Of a DNA stretch of 34,173 nt, positions 7,713 to 15,273 are shown piece by piece. How positions within the stretch are numbered: the first letter of the stretch is position 1; every line of letters begins with the position of its first letter. Source of the stretch: Clostridia bacterium (lineage in GTDB: Bacteria > Bacillota > Clostridia > Oscillospirales > Acutalibacteraceae); contig JAFQCR010000030.1 in assembly GCA_017416345.1 (NCBI GenBank), forward strand, positions 1 to 34,173, read 5' to 3'. A program made the translations under genes and the position numbers. The notes under the pieces were generated by a model. It made no database searches. It saw only the letters and a program-made list of their open reading frames with translations, and had not been told where the DNA came from.

Positions 7713-8174
7713 ATGACTACTTTTAAAAATGTTGTGACAACACTTTCGGTAACGCTTGTGTTTTTCGGGGTTATACTGATGCTGGTGCCCGAAACGAAAA
7801 TGAAAAGATCGTTTGTTTCTTTTGCTTCGGTTGTGCTTGTGACCTGTGTTATAGTATCACTTTCGATGACAGATAAAATTATTGATGATATAGATCTCGA
7901 TCTTCATACCGATCGTTCTTATTATGAAAATATTGCCGAGATCGGCATCGAAACCGAGGCAGAAGCCGCAAGGTCTGCCGTTAAAAAGGTGGTTGTGGAT
8001 GCACTTAAAAAGGAAGGTGTTGAATTTTATGAAGTTTCGGTAACCGTGGATATTTTTGATGATACAAGCATATCTATTGGTGAGGTATTGATCTTGTGCT
8101 CTGCTGAAGATAAAAATATCAGCGAAAATATTCTAAAAGACCTTGGCTTAAACGGTCGGGTAACGGTGAACTGA
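7713..8174 (+). CDS. spoIIIAF: Stage III sporulation protein AF
   Basis: The 153-residue protein has two N-terminal membrane helices (about 8-25 and 35-52) and a soluble C-terminal domain that may adopt the ring-building fold described for SpoIIIAF. Six bases separate it from spoIIIAE, and only one base separates it from spoIIIAG. Sequence similarity in this family is low, so position supports the name strongly. Confidence 0.92.
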   Translation: MTTFKNVVTTLSVTLVFFGVILMLVPETKMKRSFVSFASVVLVTCVIVSLSMTDKIIDDIDLDLHTDRSYYENIAEIGIETEAEAARSAVKKVVVDALKKEGVEFYEVSVTVDIFDDTSISIGEVLILCSAEDKNISENILKDLGLNGRVTVN

Positions 8175-8175
8175 A

Positions 8176-8745
8176 ATGAATATAAAAAATATTACCGAAA
8201 AGATCAAAGAAAAACTTCCGGTATCAAAAAGCAAATTTTTGATAGTTTTGGGAATCGTCGGACTATTGCTGATAATGATATCATCATTCGATTTTGTTGA
8301 TACGGGTCAGAAGGAAACGGATGATGATCCCGTGTCATCAAAGGTTTTTCAAACATCGGATTACATATCGGAAACCGAATCCAAGCTGCAGCGAGTTATA
8401 TCCGATATGCTCGGCGGCACAAAGGTTACGGTGATGGTGACCTTGGAAAGCGGAGCGGAGTACGTTTTTGCAGATGAGATAAAGACCGATGCCGATGTTA
8501 CCAAGGATCAGTCGGCATTAAAAACACAGCAAAGTGACAGTAATCATAAAACTTATATCGTCATCAAGGATTCCGAAGGCAACGAGCATCCGCTTATTGT
8601 TACCGAAAAAATGCCGATCGTGAGAGGAGTGGTCGTGGTTTGTGAAAACGGCGAGACACCGTCGGTCGCTTCGGCCGTGAGATTGGCTGTCAGATCCTCG
8701 CTTAACGTAGATGACGAGAAAATATGTATAATCGGCAGGCATTAA
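8176..8745 (+). CDS. spoIIIAG: Stage III sporulation protein AG
   Basis: The 189-residue protein has one membrane helix (about 22-38), a polar linker and a C-terminal domain including TKVTVMVTLESGAEYVFA and GVVVVCENG, typical of the YscJ/FliF-like ring domain of SpoIIIAG. Known homologues form a large ring in the space between mother cell and forespore. It starts one base after the spoIIIAF stop. Confidence 0.95.
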   Translation: MNIKNITEKIKEKLPVSKSKFLIVLGIVGLLLIMISSFDFVDTGQKETDDDPVSSKVFQTSDYISETESKLQRVISDMLGGTKVTVMVTLESGAEYVFADEIKTDADVTKDQSALKTQQSDSNHKTYIVIKDSEGNEHPLIVTEKMPIVRGVVVVCENGETPSVASAVRLAVRSSLNVDDEKICIIGRH

Positions 8746-8763
8746 TGAAGGGAGAATTTTTAT

Positions 8764-9306
8764 ATGAAAAAAGGAAAAATATTTTCAAAAAGGCATATTG
8801 TGACCGCAACGCTCGTTTTGTGCCTTGCGGCGGCAGTTTGGCTTAATATGCGGTATTCAAGCTTTACAGCACCGCTTACCGACAACAGCGCTTCGGGGGA
8901 TAAGGATTATTTTGACACAAGCAGTCAGCTTGGCCAGGCTGTTGAGACCGGAGGAAAGGTCGCAACCATTCAAAACACCCGAAAAGAACGAAACGAGACA
9001 AGAAGCCAAGCTATAGCAGAACTGAAGGCCACTATCGAAAAGGCCGATGTCGACGCTAAAGATAAAAGCGACGCATTGAAAAAATTGGAAGCCGAAACCA
9101 AGCGAATAACCGATGAAACAACGATAGAGACCGTTGTTAAGGCCAAGGGCTTTGAAGATGCTCTGGTCATGATATCGGACGAAAGCGTAACCGTTATCGT
9201 GCCAAAAGATCAGCTTTTGACCAGCGAAACTCTCCAGATCCAGGACGCTGTGACCTCACAAATTAAAATTGATCTGGAAAAAATTAAAATAATTACTTTA
9301 AAATAG
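8764..9306 (+). CDS. spoIIIAH: Stage III sporulation protein AH
   Basis: The 180-residue protein has a single membrane helix (about 11-27), a coiled-coil-like charged region around 75-120 and a C-terminal YscJ-like domain (KGFEDALVMISDESVTVIV). SpoIIIAH in the mother-cell membrane binds SpoIIQ on the forespore side. A GGGAG site precedes the ATG. It is the last gene of the spoIIIA operon; no strong terminator is seen before the next promoter at 9307. Confidence 0.95.
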   Translation: MKKGKIFSKRHIVTATLVLCLAAAVWLNMRYSSFTAPLTDNSASGDKDYFDTSSQLGQAVETGGKVATIQNTRKERNETRSQAIAELKATIEKADVDAKDKSDALKKLEAETKRITDETTIETVVKAKGFEDALVMISDESVTVIVPKDQLLTSETLQIQDAVTSQIKIDLEKIKIITLK

Positions 9307-9334
9307 TTGCGTGTTTGAAAAAATATGTTATAAT
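9307..9334 (+). promoter_or_regulatory. SigA-type promoter of the Asp23-family gene
   Basis: TTGCGT (9307-9312), 16 bases and TATAAT (9329-9334), with TG one base ahead of the -10 (extended form). It directly follows spoIIIAH, so the next gene is probably vegetatively expressed. Confidence 0.8.
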
Positions 9335-9389
9335 AGAGATACGGTAACTTGGAAGTTATGTATTTATAATATATTTTTGGAGGTCCAAA

Positions 9390-9752
9390 ATGGAAACAAA
9401 GAAAACAAGCGGTCTTGCCATTAACAATGAAGCGGTCATTCAGATCGCAGGAATTGCAGCTCTTGAGGTCGAGGGTGTTGCAGGTCTTGCAAAGCGTCCC
9501 GCACAGCTTCGCAACTTCAAAAGCATTATGAGCGGCTCTCGCTCACGTCATTCAAAGTCGGTCGGCTTTTCTACCGACAACGGCGCCATCGTGCTTGATG
9601 TGTTTATTACTGTTTATGACCACATTAAGGTCAAGGATGTTGCCGAGGCTGTTCAGCTCAACGTAAAAGATAAGGTCCAGAGCATGACGGGCAATGCAGT
9701 TGCAACCGTCAATGTTCATGTTGACGATCTTGTTATTGCTGAAGAAGAATAA
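9390..9752 (+). CDS. Asp23/Gls24-family protein
   Basis: The 120-residue soluble protein belongs to the Asp23 (DUF322) family; IQIAGIAALEVEGVAGLA and VTVYDH-type VFITVYDHIKVKDVAEAVQ are characteristic. Family members are linked to envelope stress and, in the YqhY subgroup, to fatty-acid synthesis control. The position right after spoIIIAH is where many clostridia carry the YqhY-like member, but the usual nusB neighbour is absent here. GGAGG lies seven bases ahead of the ATG. It has its own promoter and terminator, so it is a single-gene unit. Confidence 0.9.
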   Translation: METKKTSGLAINNEAVIQIAGIAALEVEGVAGLAKRPAQLRNFKSIMSGSRSRHSKSVGFSTDNGAIVLDVFITVYDHIKVKDVAEAVQLNVKDKVQSMTGNAVATVNVHVDDLVIAEEE

Positions 9753-9757
9753 TATTT

Positions 9758-9780
9758 ACGGCAGCCAAAAGGCTGCCGTT
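9758..9780 (+). terminator. Terminator of Asp23-family gene
   Basis: ACGGCAGCC-AAAA-GGCTGCCGT is a perfect nine-pair stem followed by a T-rich stretch. Confidence 0.85.
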
Positions 9781-9805
9781 TAAATTTACTTTTGGGAGAA
9801 TTTAA

Positions 9806-10633
9806 TTGAATACTTTATTTTCACTTTCAAATCTTGCTGATCAAACGGTTGATTTTGCAAAAAAATACGGTATCCGTTTTGGCGAAGCCGTTGCCATTTT
9901 GGTTTTGGGATGGCTTTTGATAAAGCTTGTTAAACGTATTTTAAAGAAGGCTTTTGAAAAGACCGAGCTTGATGTATCTCTTGAAAAATTTATTATCTCG
10001 GTTGTAGATATTTGCCTGAAGATACTTCTTGTCATCTGTGCTTTGTCGGCACTCGGCATTTCCACGACCGGGCTTGTTGCGGCATTTTCGGCTGCGGCCG
10101 TTGCCGTATCATTGGCTTTAAAGGATAGCTTGGGCAATCTCGCCGGCGGAATTTTAATGCTTTTGACCCGTCCTTTTAAGACCGGTGATTACATTGAGGC
10201 GGACGGTTATTCCGGCACGGTTTTGCAGATAGATATGATACATACCACTTTACGCACTCCCGACAACCGACAGGTCGTGATACCTAACGGACAGTTGGTA
10301 AATAAGACCATTGTTGATTACTCCAAGGAGTCCACACGCCGAATGGATCTGCAGTTTGGCATAAGCTATGACAACGATCCCGAGCTTGCCAAGAAAATAA
10401 TACTTGACTGTGCTTTGGCGCACGAATTTACCTTGACCGACCCCGAACCCTTTGTCCGTGTTACCGAACACGCAGACAGCGCTGTTATCATCACGATGCG
10501 TGTTTGGGTAAAGTCCGAAAACTTCTGGGCTCTGCACTTTGACCTTCTTGAAAAGGTGCGTGAGGAGTTTGATAAAAACGGAATTTCCATTCCTTACAAC
10601 CAACTTGACGTTCACGTGATAAAGAACGGTTAA
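9806..10633 (+). CDS. Small-conductance mechanosensitive channel (MscS family)
   Basis: The 275-residue protein has three membrane helices in the first 100 residues. The pore-lining helix is glycine/alanine rich (GLVAAFSAAAVAVSLALKD), then comes the MscS beta domain with DYIEADGYSGTVLQIDMIHT and IPNGQLVNKTIVDYS. Such channels open on membrane tension and release solutes during osmotic downshock. The start is TTG 9806 with GGGAGAA upstream. The length is close to E. coli MscS (286). It is a single-gene unit between two terminators. Confidence 0.93.
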   Translation: MNTLFSLSNLADQTVDFAKKYGIRFGEAVAILVLGWLLIKLVKRILKKAFEKTELDVSLEKFIISVVDICLKILLVICALSALGISTTGLVAAFSAAAVAVSLALKDSLGNLAGGILMLLTRPFKTGDYIEADGYSGTVLQIDMIHTTLRTPDNRQVVIPNGQLVNKTIVDYSKESTRRMDLQFGISYDNDPELAKKIILDCALAHEFTLTDPEPFVRVTEHADSAVIITMRVWVKSENFWALHFDLLEKVREEFDKNGISIPYNQLDVHVIKNG

Positions 10634-10647
10634 CATTTTTAAAAGAA

Positions 10648-10680
10648 AAGACACCCAAGCACTAAAAACTTGGGTGTCTT
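10648..10680. terminator. Bidirectional terminator between mscS and degV
   Basis: AAGACACCCAAG (10648-10659) pairs perfectly with CTTGGGTGTCTT (10669-10680) around a nine-base loop. It serves two convergent genes. Confidence 0.85.
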
Positions 10681-10693
10681 AAATTATATCTTT

Positions 10694-11554
10694 TTAAATT
10701 TTGTTTTCTCTGATGCCAAGGACACCGAGGGTTCCGGGGCCGCAATGGCAGGAGACCGTGCAGCCTGCACGGGTAATGAGAACCTCTTTATCGGGGTAGG
10801 CTTTAAGCACCATATCCTTCAACTCGAGCGCAATTTCATCGCAGTTGCCGGAATGAGTGATAAAAATACGCTTGCCGATAAACTTGTTTTCATCGTTCAG
10901 CTTTTCGTCAACATACTGCTTAAAGACCTCGGACATCTTGCCACGGTACTTCTTGGCAACGCCCATCTTACCGTCCTTGACTTGGATCATGGGACGAAGC
11001 TTTAAAAGGTTAGCGCCCAATGCGGCGATAGAGGAGCAACGGCCGCCCTTGTGCAGATATTCAAGTGTTTCAACAACAAACGAAGCATCGACGTAAGCGG
11101 TAAGCTCGTTTATCTCATCGTAGATCTCCTTGGCAGACTTGCCCTCATCGGCAAGGTCGCAGGCGTGAAGCACCAAAAGACCGATACCGGTGGAAAGATT
11201 ACGGCTGTCGATAACATGGACATTATCCATATCCTCGGCGGCAAGACGTGCGTTGTTGAAGGTCGTGGACATCTCGGAGCTGATGTTGAAATAAACAGCC
11301 TCTTTGCCTTCGGGAACGTTTTCGGTAATAAAATCCTCGTGCTCGGCCATATTGGTCGCTGTGGTCTTGGCCAAGGACTTGGTCTTTTTATAGTAATCGT
11401 AGACATCGTCGGGGGTCACATCAACACCGTCAAGATGCTTTTCGTCTCCGAATACCACCGTCAAAGGGCTGATCTTAATATTACGAGCTTTGACTATCTC
11501 GGCCGAAAGATCGCAGGTGCTGTCGCTCAAAATAACGGTTTTTCTTTCACCCAT
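10694..11554 (-). CDS. DegV family fatty-acid-binding protein
   Basis: The protein of about 286 residues opens with the DegV signature ILSDSTCDLSAE and contains SSEMSTTFNNAR (ligand-pocket serine region), LSTGIGLLVL and the C-terminal CHCGPGTLGV. Family members bind a fatty acid, and characterised ones (FakB) present it to the FakA kinase; no fakA is in view. The start is ATG 11554 with GGAGG seven bases upstream; a frame opening at 11575 would put the ribosome-binding site inside the gene. Monocistronic. Confidence 0.93.
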   Translation of the reverse strand: MGERKTVILSDSTCDLSAEIVKARNIKISPLTVVFGDEKHLDGVDVTPDDVYDYYKKTKSLAKTTATNMAEHEDFITENVPEGKEAVYFNISSEMSTTFNNARLAAEDMDNVHVIDSRNLSTGIGLLVLHACDLADEGKSAKEIYDEINELTAYVDASFVVETLEYLHKGGRCSSIAALGANLLKLRPMIQVKDGKMGVAKKYRGKMSEVFKQYVDEKLNDENKFIGKRIFITHSGNCDEIALELKDMVLKAYPDKEVLITRAGCTVSCHCGPGTLGVLGIRENKI

Positions 11555-11593
11555 AATTAATCCTCCAATTAACATACAAATTAACTAATATAC

Positions 11594-11622
11594 ATTGTAG
11601 CATATTTTTTTAGAATTAACAA
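11594..11622 (-). promoter_or_regulatory. SigA-type promoter of degV
   Basis: On the minus strand TTGTTA (11617-11622), 17 bases and TACAAT (11594-11599), 40 bases ahead of the ATG. The rest of 11555-11775 is AT-rich; a TATACT at 11717 with a weak -35 may serve the plus-strand gene. Confidence 0.65.
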
Positions 11623-11775
11623 CAATTTTTTTATTGTAACATCTTAATGGTTTAATTATGAAATTATTGTAACTTTTTGTTATAAATTTAGACTTTTATT
11701 TTTTGAACGATTCTGCTATACTATATATTGTCGATTAAAATCGTTATTTATGAGCTTTTTAAAGAGGGAATAGTA

Positions 11776-12756
11776 ATGAGTAAGAAAAAGAACAATAAAA
11801 TGTCGAATGCACTTTTAGTTTGCATTTCGGTGACATTGGTCGCTATAATCGCAATGATCGCTGTCGGTGCTTACGGTCTTAACAACCGAGATACCGTATC
11901 TTATGACGATGATGATATGAGTTCGTTGGTCTCCGATGTCTCTTCGACCGAACAGACCTCATCCGAGACCACTTCGACCGATGTAAGCTCGGTTTCGTCC
12001 GAAAAGGAGACAAGCAGTATTGTTTCGTCCGATACCTCGTCAACCACAACGTCATCCGACAAGGTTACCTCCAACACAAGCCTGCCGACTCCCGATGATG
12101 ACCCGTTTATCGGTGACGGACAGACGGGCGAGAGGGTCTGCTATCTGACGTTTGATGACGGACCCAGCGGAAAAAATACCGATACCGTACTAAAAACCTT
12201 GAGTGACAACAATATAAAAGCAACCTTTTTCGTTGTCGGATATTTGAGCACCAGCAAGATCAAGGATGTTTATAACGCAGGTCATACCATCGGCCTTCAC
12301 ACATATTCTCACGATCTTGATGAGCTGTATGCCGACACCGATGCTTTCTTTAATGACCTCAAAAAGATAAGCGATGTTGTTTATCAAAAGACGGGTGTGA
12401 GATCCAACCTTACACGTTTCCCCGGAGGAAGCAGTACAGCGGCCATGAAGTCACGTCTGGGTGCCGACGGTTTCGCAACCGTTAAGGAGACCTTGAAGGA
12501 ACAGGGTTACACCTATTTTGACTGGAATATCGACAGCGGTGACACGCATAAGGGCACAAGCAAGGATTATGTTATCAATCAGGTGAAAAAGGGAATAATG
12601 TCCAACGGCAAATACAAGGATAATGTTTGCATCCTTTTCCACGATATCAAAAAGGTTACCGCCGATGCTTTGCCCGAGGTCATTGAGATATTGAAGGATG
12701 CCGGTTATACCTTTAAAACACTTGATTCCAAGTGCTATAACTATGCTTTTAAATAA
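11776..12756 (+). CDS. Membrane-anchored polysaccharide deacetylase (NodB domain)
   Basis: The protein of about 326 residues has a cytoplasmic lysine-rich start, one membrane helix (about 11-34), a long Ser/Thr-rich linker (about 49-102) and a NodB domain. Motifs are TFDDGP (125-130), HTYSH (175-179) and RFPGG, giving the Asp-His-His metal site of carbohydrate esterase family 4. Members remove acetyl groups from peptidoglycan or other glycans outside the cell. ATG 11776 is preceded by GAGGGA; an in-frame ATG at 11728 has no such site. It is 9 bases ahead of dut and may share its transcript. Confidence 0.92.
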   Translation: MSKKKNNKMSNALLVCISVTLVAIIAMIAVGAYGLNNRDTVSYDDDDMSSLVSDVSSTEQTSSETTSTDVSSVSSEKETSSIVSSDTSSTTTSSDKVTSNTSLPTPDDDPFIGDGQTGERVCYLTFDDGPSGKNTDTVLKTLSDNNIKATFFVVGYLSTSKIKDVYNAGHTIGLHTYSHDLDELYADTDAFFNDLKKISDVVYQKTGVRSNLTRFPGGSSTAAMKSRLGADGFATVKETLKEQGYTYFDWNIDSGDTHKGTSKDYVINQVKKGIMSNGKYKDNVCILFHDIKKVTADALPEVIEILKDAGYTFKTLDSKCYNYAFK

Positions 12757-12765
12757 GGTGACGAT

Positions 12766-13206
12766 ATGGTTTTAAAGATAAAAAAATTAAATGAGAATGC
12801 AGTTATTCCCAAGGCGGCAACCGGCGGTAGCGCCGGTATGGATCTTTATGCCTGCCTTGACGGTGATATTACCTTAAAACCCAACGAAAGGGTGCTTATT
12901 CCTACGGGAATCGCCATTGCGCTCGAATCCAACGCTTATGTGGCCTATATTTACGCCAGAAGCGGTTTGGCTATCAAAAACGGAATAACCCTCTCTAATT
13001 GCGTCGGCGTTGTTGACAGCGATTATCGAGGCGAGGTCAAGGTGGGTCTTATCAATCTTTCCGATAAGGATTATACGATATCCAACGGTGAGCGAATTGC
13101 TCAGATGGTCATTGCACCCGTTATAATGCCGACCGTCGAAGAGGTCAACGAATTGGACGAAACCGAGAGAAATGCAGGAGGCTTCGGCTCGACCGGAAAG
13201 AGATAA
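12766..13206 (+). CDS. dut: Deoxyuridine triphosphate nucleotidohydrolase (dUTPase)
   Basis: The 146-residue protein carries the conserved motifs of trimeric dUTPases: AGMDLYA, YARSGLAIKNGI, VGVVDSDYRGEV, GERIAQMVI and the C-terminal glycine-rich RNAGGFGSTG that closes over the active site. It hydrolyses dUTP to dUMP and pyrophosphate, keeping uracil out of DNA and supplying thymidylate synthesis. AAGGTG precedes the ATG. Length is normal. Confidence 0.96.
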   Translation: MVLKIKKLNENAVIPKAATGGSAGMDLYACLDGDITLKPNERVLIPTGIAIALESNAYVAYIYARSGLAIKNGITLSNCVGVVDSDYRGEVKVGLINLSDKDYTISNGERIAQMVIAPVIMPTVEEVNELDETERNAGGFGSTGKR

Positions 13207-13209
13207 ATT

Positions 13210-13701
13210 ATGGAACATTTGAAAAAAAGAAATATTTTGATCGCCAATATTACAGCTGTTGTGTCATTTGTTGTCACCTACGTGCTTTGCGCTGTTTTCG
13301 GTTGGATCGATGTTGTCGGTTATCTTTTCAGCCCAAGCGGTGAAAATATCGGCCAGGTGTTTAAAATGCCGCCTACATACACAATTGTATGCCTTTTGTT
13401 TTTTGCTGTTTTGTGTGCGCTTGTGATTTTCGGGATCATGTTGAAAAACAAGCTGATGTGCCTGCTTGCGGCCTCATATGAGCTGATCTTCATCATCGCT
13501 TTTATACTCTGGGGCCTGTTTGCTACGGGTAACATTACCAATGAAACCGTTTTTACTGCAGTTATGTATTTTCTTACAGCGGTTTTGATCCCCGTTTACG
13601 GTATAATATGGCACATTGGCGCATTATTCTTCCTTTTGTTTATTCCGCTTGTTATTGCCAACATCGTAGGAATCGTCAAAGCGTTTAAAAAGAAGAAGTA
13701 A
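13210..13701 (+). CDS. Small hydrophobic membrane protein of unknown function
   Basis: This 163-residue protein has about four membrane helices (roughly 9-30, 58-76, 83-105 and 115-158, the last long enough for two) and a lysine-rich C-terminal tail (KAFKKKK). I do not recognise the family. It begins three bases after dut and ends just before a strong terminator, so it is probably the last gene of a deacetylase-dut-membrane protein transcript. No catalytic motif is visible. Confidence 0.75.
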   Translation: MEHLKKRNILIANITAVVSFVVTYVLCAVFGWIDVVGYLFSPSGENIGQVFKMPPTYTIVCLLFFAVLCALVIFGIMLKNKLMCLLAASYELIFIIAFILWGLFATGNITNETVFTAVMYFLTAVLIPVYGIIWHIGALFFLLFIPLVIANIVGIVKAFKKKK

Positions 13702-13711
13702 TAGAAGTTTT

Positions 13712-13748
13712 AAGAGCACTCTTCGGAACGTCCGTTTGGAGTGCTCTT
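13712..13748 (+). terminator. Terminator after the dut unit
   Basis: AAGAGCACTC (13712-13721) pairs with GAGTGCTCTT (13739-13748), with a T-rich tail. The rest of the gap to 13805 holds the AAGGTGAT site of the next gene and no recognised promoter. Confidence 0.8.
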
Positions 13749-13805
13749 TGCATTTTTGTGAACTTGTCTGCATAGATTTAAATATAACTTTTATAAGGTG
13801 ATGCT

Positions 13806-14558
13806 ATGCAAACAAAAGGTACGGCTGATATTAAGCTTCGAATACTTGTCCTGCAGACCGTGGCTGTTGGGCTGATTATCGTATTTGCTGTTGTTCTGCG
13901 GCTTTTCGGCGGTGATATTTACAGATCGGTAAGCCGTTGGTATCACAGCAGATTTGACGAGATAACAACGGCGGACGAGGTTCTGAAACCGCAAAATAAC
14001 ACTTCATCTGATGATAGTATTACTTCATCGGAAAGTTCAGAATCAGAAAAAATAAAAGAAAATTTGAACGAAGAATATGACAGTGAAATTGACGGCGATG
14101 TTTCGGGGAATCTGACTGATTTTGACGATGTGCAGCAGTCGGTCGGTGTAAGCTCGGTGAACACCTTTCAATGGCCGCTGATCGGCACGGTGACTTCACA
14201 TTACGGCTACCGTAAAAGTCCGTTTACGGGTGAAAATTCGATGCATAACGGGCTGGATATTGCAAAAGAACAGGGAAGCGGCATAATTTCAGCATATGAC
14301 GGCACGGTTTCGGCTGCAGGCTACAGCTCATCATACGGTTATTATATTAAAATTGATCACGGAAATTCGGTCGAAACGCTGTATGCGCATTGCAGTAAGC
14401 TGTTGGTGGAAAAGGGTGAGGCTGTAAGGAAGGGAGAAAAGATCGCTTTGGTCGGAAGTACGGGGCGCTCCACGGGACCGCATCTGCATTTTGAAGTGCG
14501 TGTCGGCGGTTACCGTCTGGATCCCGAATGGCTTTTGAGCGATCTTCAAGAGGTATGA
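13806..14558 (+). CDS. M23 metallopeptidase, SpoIVFA-like by context
   Basis: The 250-residue protein has one membrane helix (about 13-34), an acidic Ser-rich linker (about 50-118) and a C-terminal LytM/M23 domain. The zinc motifs are intact: H147-x3-D151 in HNGLD and H226-L-H228 in GPHLHFE, with H195 in YAHC. Its gene overlaps a SpoIVFB-type protease by four bases. In Bacillus that partner is SpoIVFA, whose LytM domain is degenerate, whereas this one looks catalytic. A SpoIIQ-like role (partner of SpoIIIAH) is the main alternative, since clostridial SpoIIQ proteins are also M23. AAGGTG precedes the ATG. Confidence 0.85.
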   Translation: MQTKGTADIKLRILVLQTVAVGLIIVFAVVLRLFGGDIYRSVSRWYHSRFDEITTADEVLKPQNNTSSDDSITSSESSESEKIKENLNEEYDSEIDGDVSGNLTDFDDVQQSVGVSSVNTFQWPLIGTVTSHYGYRKSPFTGENSMHNGLDIAKEQGSGIISAYDGTVSAAGYSSSYGYYIKIDHGNSVETLYAHCSKLLVEKGEAVRKGEKIALVGSTGRSTGPHLHFEVRVGGYRLDPEWLLSDLQEV

Positions 14559-15160
14559 TCTTTACTTTATTCAAAATAAAATTCAACATTTCTGTTCCGT
14601 TTGCCGTTATGCTTTCATTTTTGCTGATAACCGATCAAACAGGATTTATGTCGGCATCTGTGTTAGCGGTGTCAGTTCACGAGATCGGTCATCTGGTGGC
14701 AATGTATTTTACCAACGCTTTGCCCGAGAGCATAAGTTTTGGTTTTGGCGGTATTGAAATTATAAGCAGGAGCTTTACATCGTTTTCAAAAAGTCTTGCT
14801 GTGTGTATTTCGGGACCATTGGCCAATATAGTATTTTTCTTTATATTTTACGCTGTCGGCAAAACTGCAGATTCTTATCTTGTTTTTTGCTTTGCGGCGG
14901 TTCAGCTTCTTGTAGGTGCTATAAATCTTATGCCGATAAGGGGTCTTGATGGCGGCGATCTTTTGAAATATATTTTGTCTGCTACTGTTAAATGTAACCC
15001 CGAATTTGTGTTAAGATGGGTCTCGATTATATTCTCCTGCGTTGTTTTGGTACTTGGTGTTTTCGTTTCGGTGAAAAATGTTTCAAATCCATCATTGCTT
15101 TTATTGGGAATATATCTTATAATACTAAACATATTCAGATACGACACTCAAATTTGCTGA
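14555..15160 (+). CDS. spoIVFB: SpoIVFB-type M50 intramembrane metalloprotease
   Basis: This polytopic protein of about 201 residues has HEIGH (42-46), the zinc-binding HExxH of site-2 proteases, and NLMPIRGLDGGDLL near 124-137, the M50 NxxPxxxxDGG-type second motif with D132. SpoIVFB in the mother-cell membrane around the forespore cleaves pro-SigmaK. It lacks the C-terminal CBS domain of the Bacillus enzyme and is shorter. The start is ATG 14555, in an ATGA overlap with the M23 gene and preceded by AGAGG; in-frame sequence upstream to 14528 lies inside that gene. The M23-M50 pair supports a sporulation role, though the substrate is inferred. Confidence 0.86.
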   Translation: MIFTLFKIKFNISVPFAVMLSFLLITDQTGFMSASVLAVSVHEIGHLVAMYFTNALPESISFGFGGIEIISRSFTSFSKSLAVCISGPLANIVFFFIFYAVGKTADSYLVFCFAAVQLLVGAINLMPIRGLDGGDLLKYILSATVKCNPEFVLRWVSIIFSCVVLVLGVFVSVKNVSNPSLLLLGIYLIILNIFRYDTQIC

Positions 15161-15187
15161 TTTTCGCTTTGGATCAAAATATAATCT

Positions 15188-15216
15188 TTGCTTTTTGCTA
15201 TTGAATGCGTTATAAT
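15188..15216 (+). promoter_or_regulatory. SigA-type promoter of the radical SAM-DUF2344 unit
   Basis: TTGCTT (15188-15193), 17 bases and a perfect TATAAT (15211-15216). Transcription from here would start near 15223, which excludes the in-frame ATG at 15205 and supports the one at 15274. Confidence 0.8.
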
Positions 15217-15273
15217 GAAAATACTCGCAGACCTAATGTTGTTTGCATAAAAATTTACCTCGGATGTGAAAAA

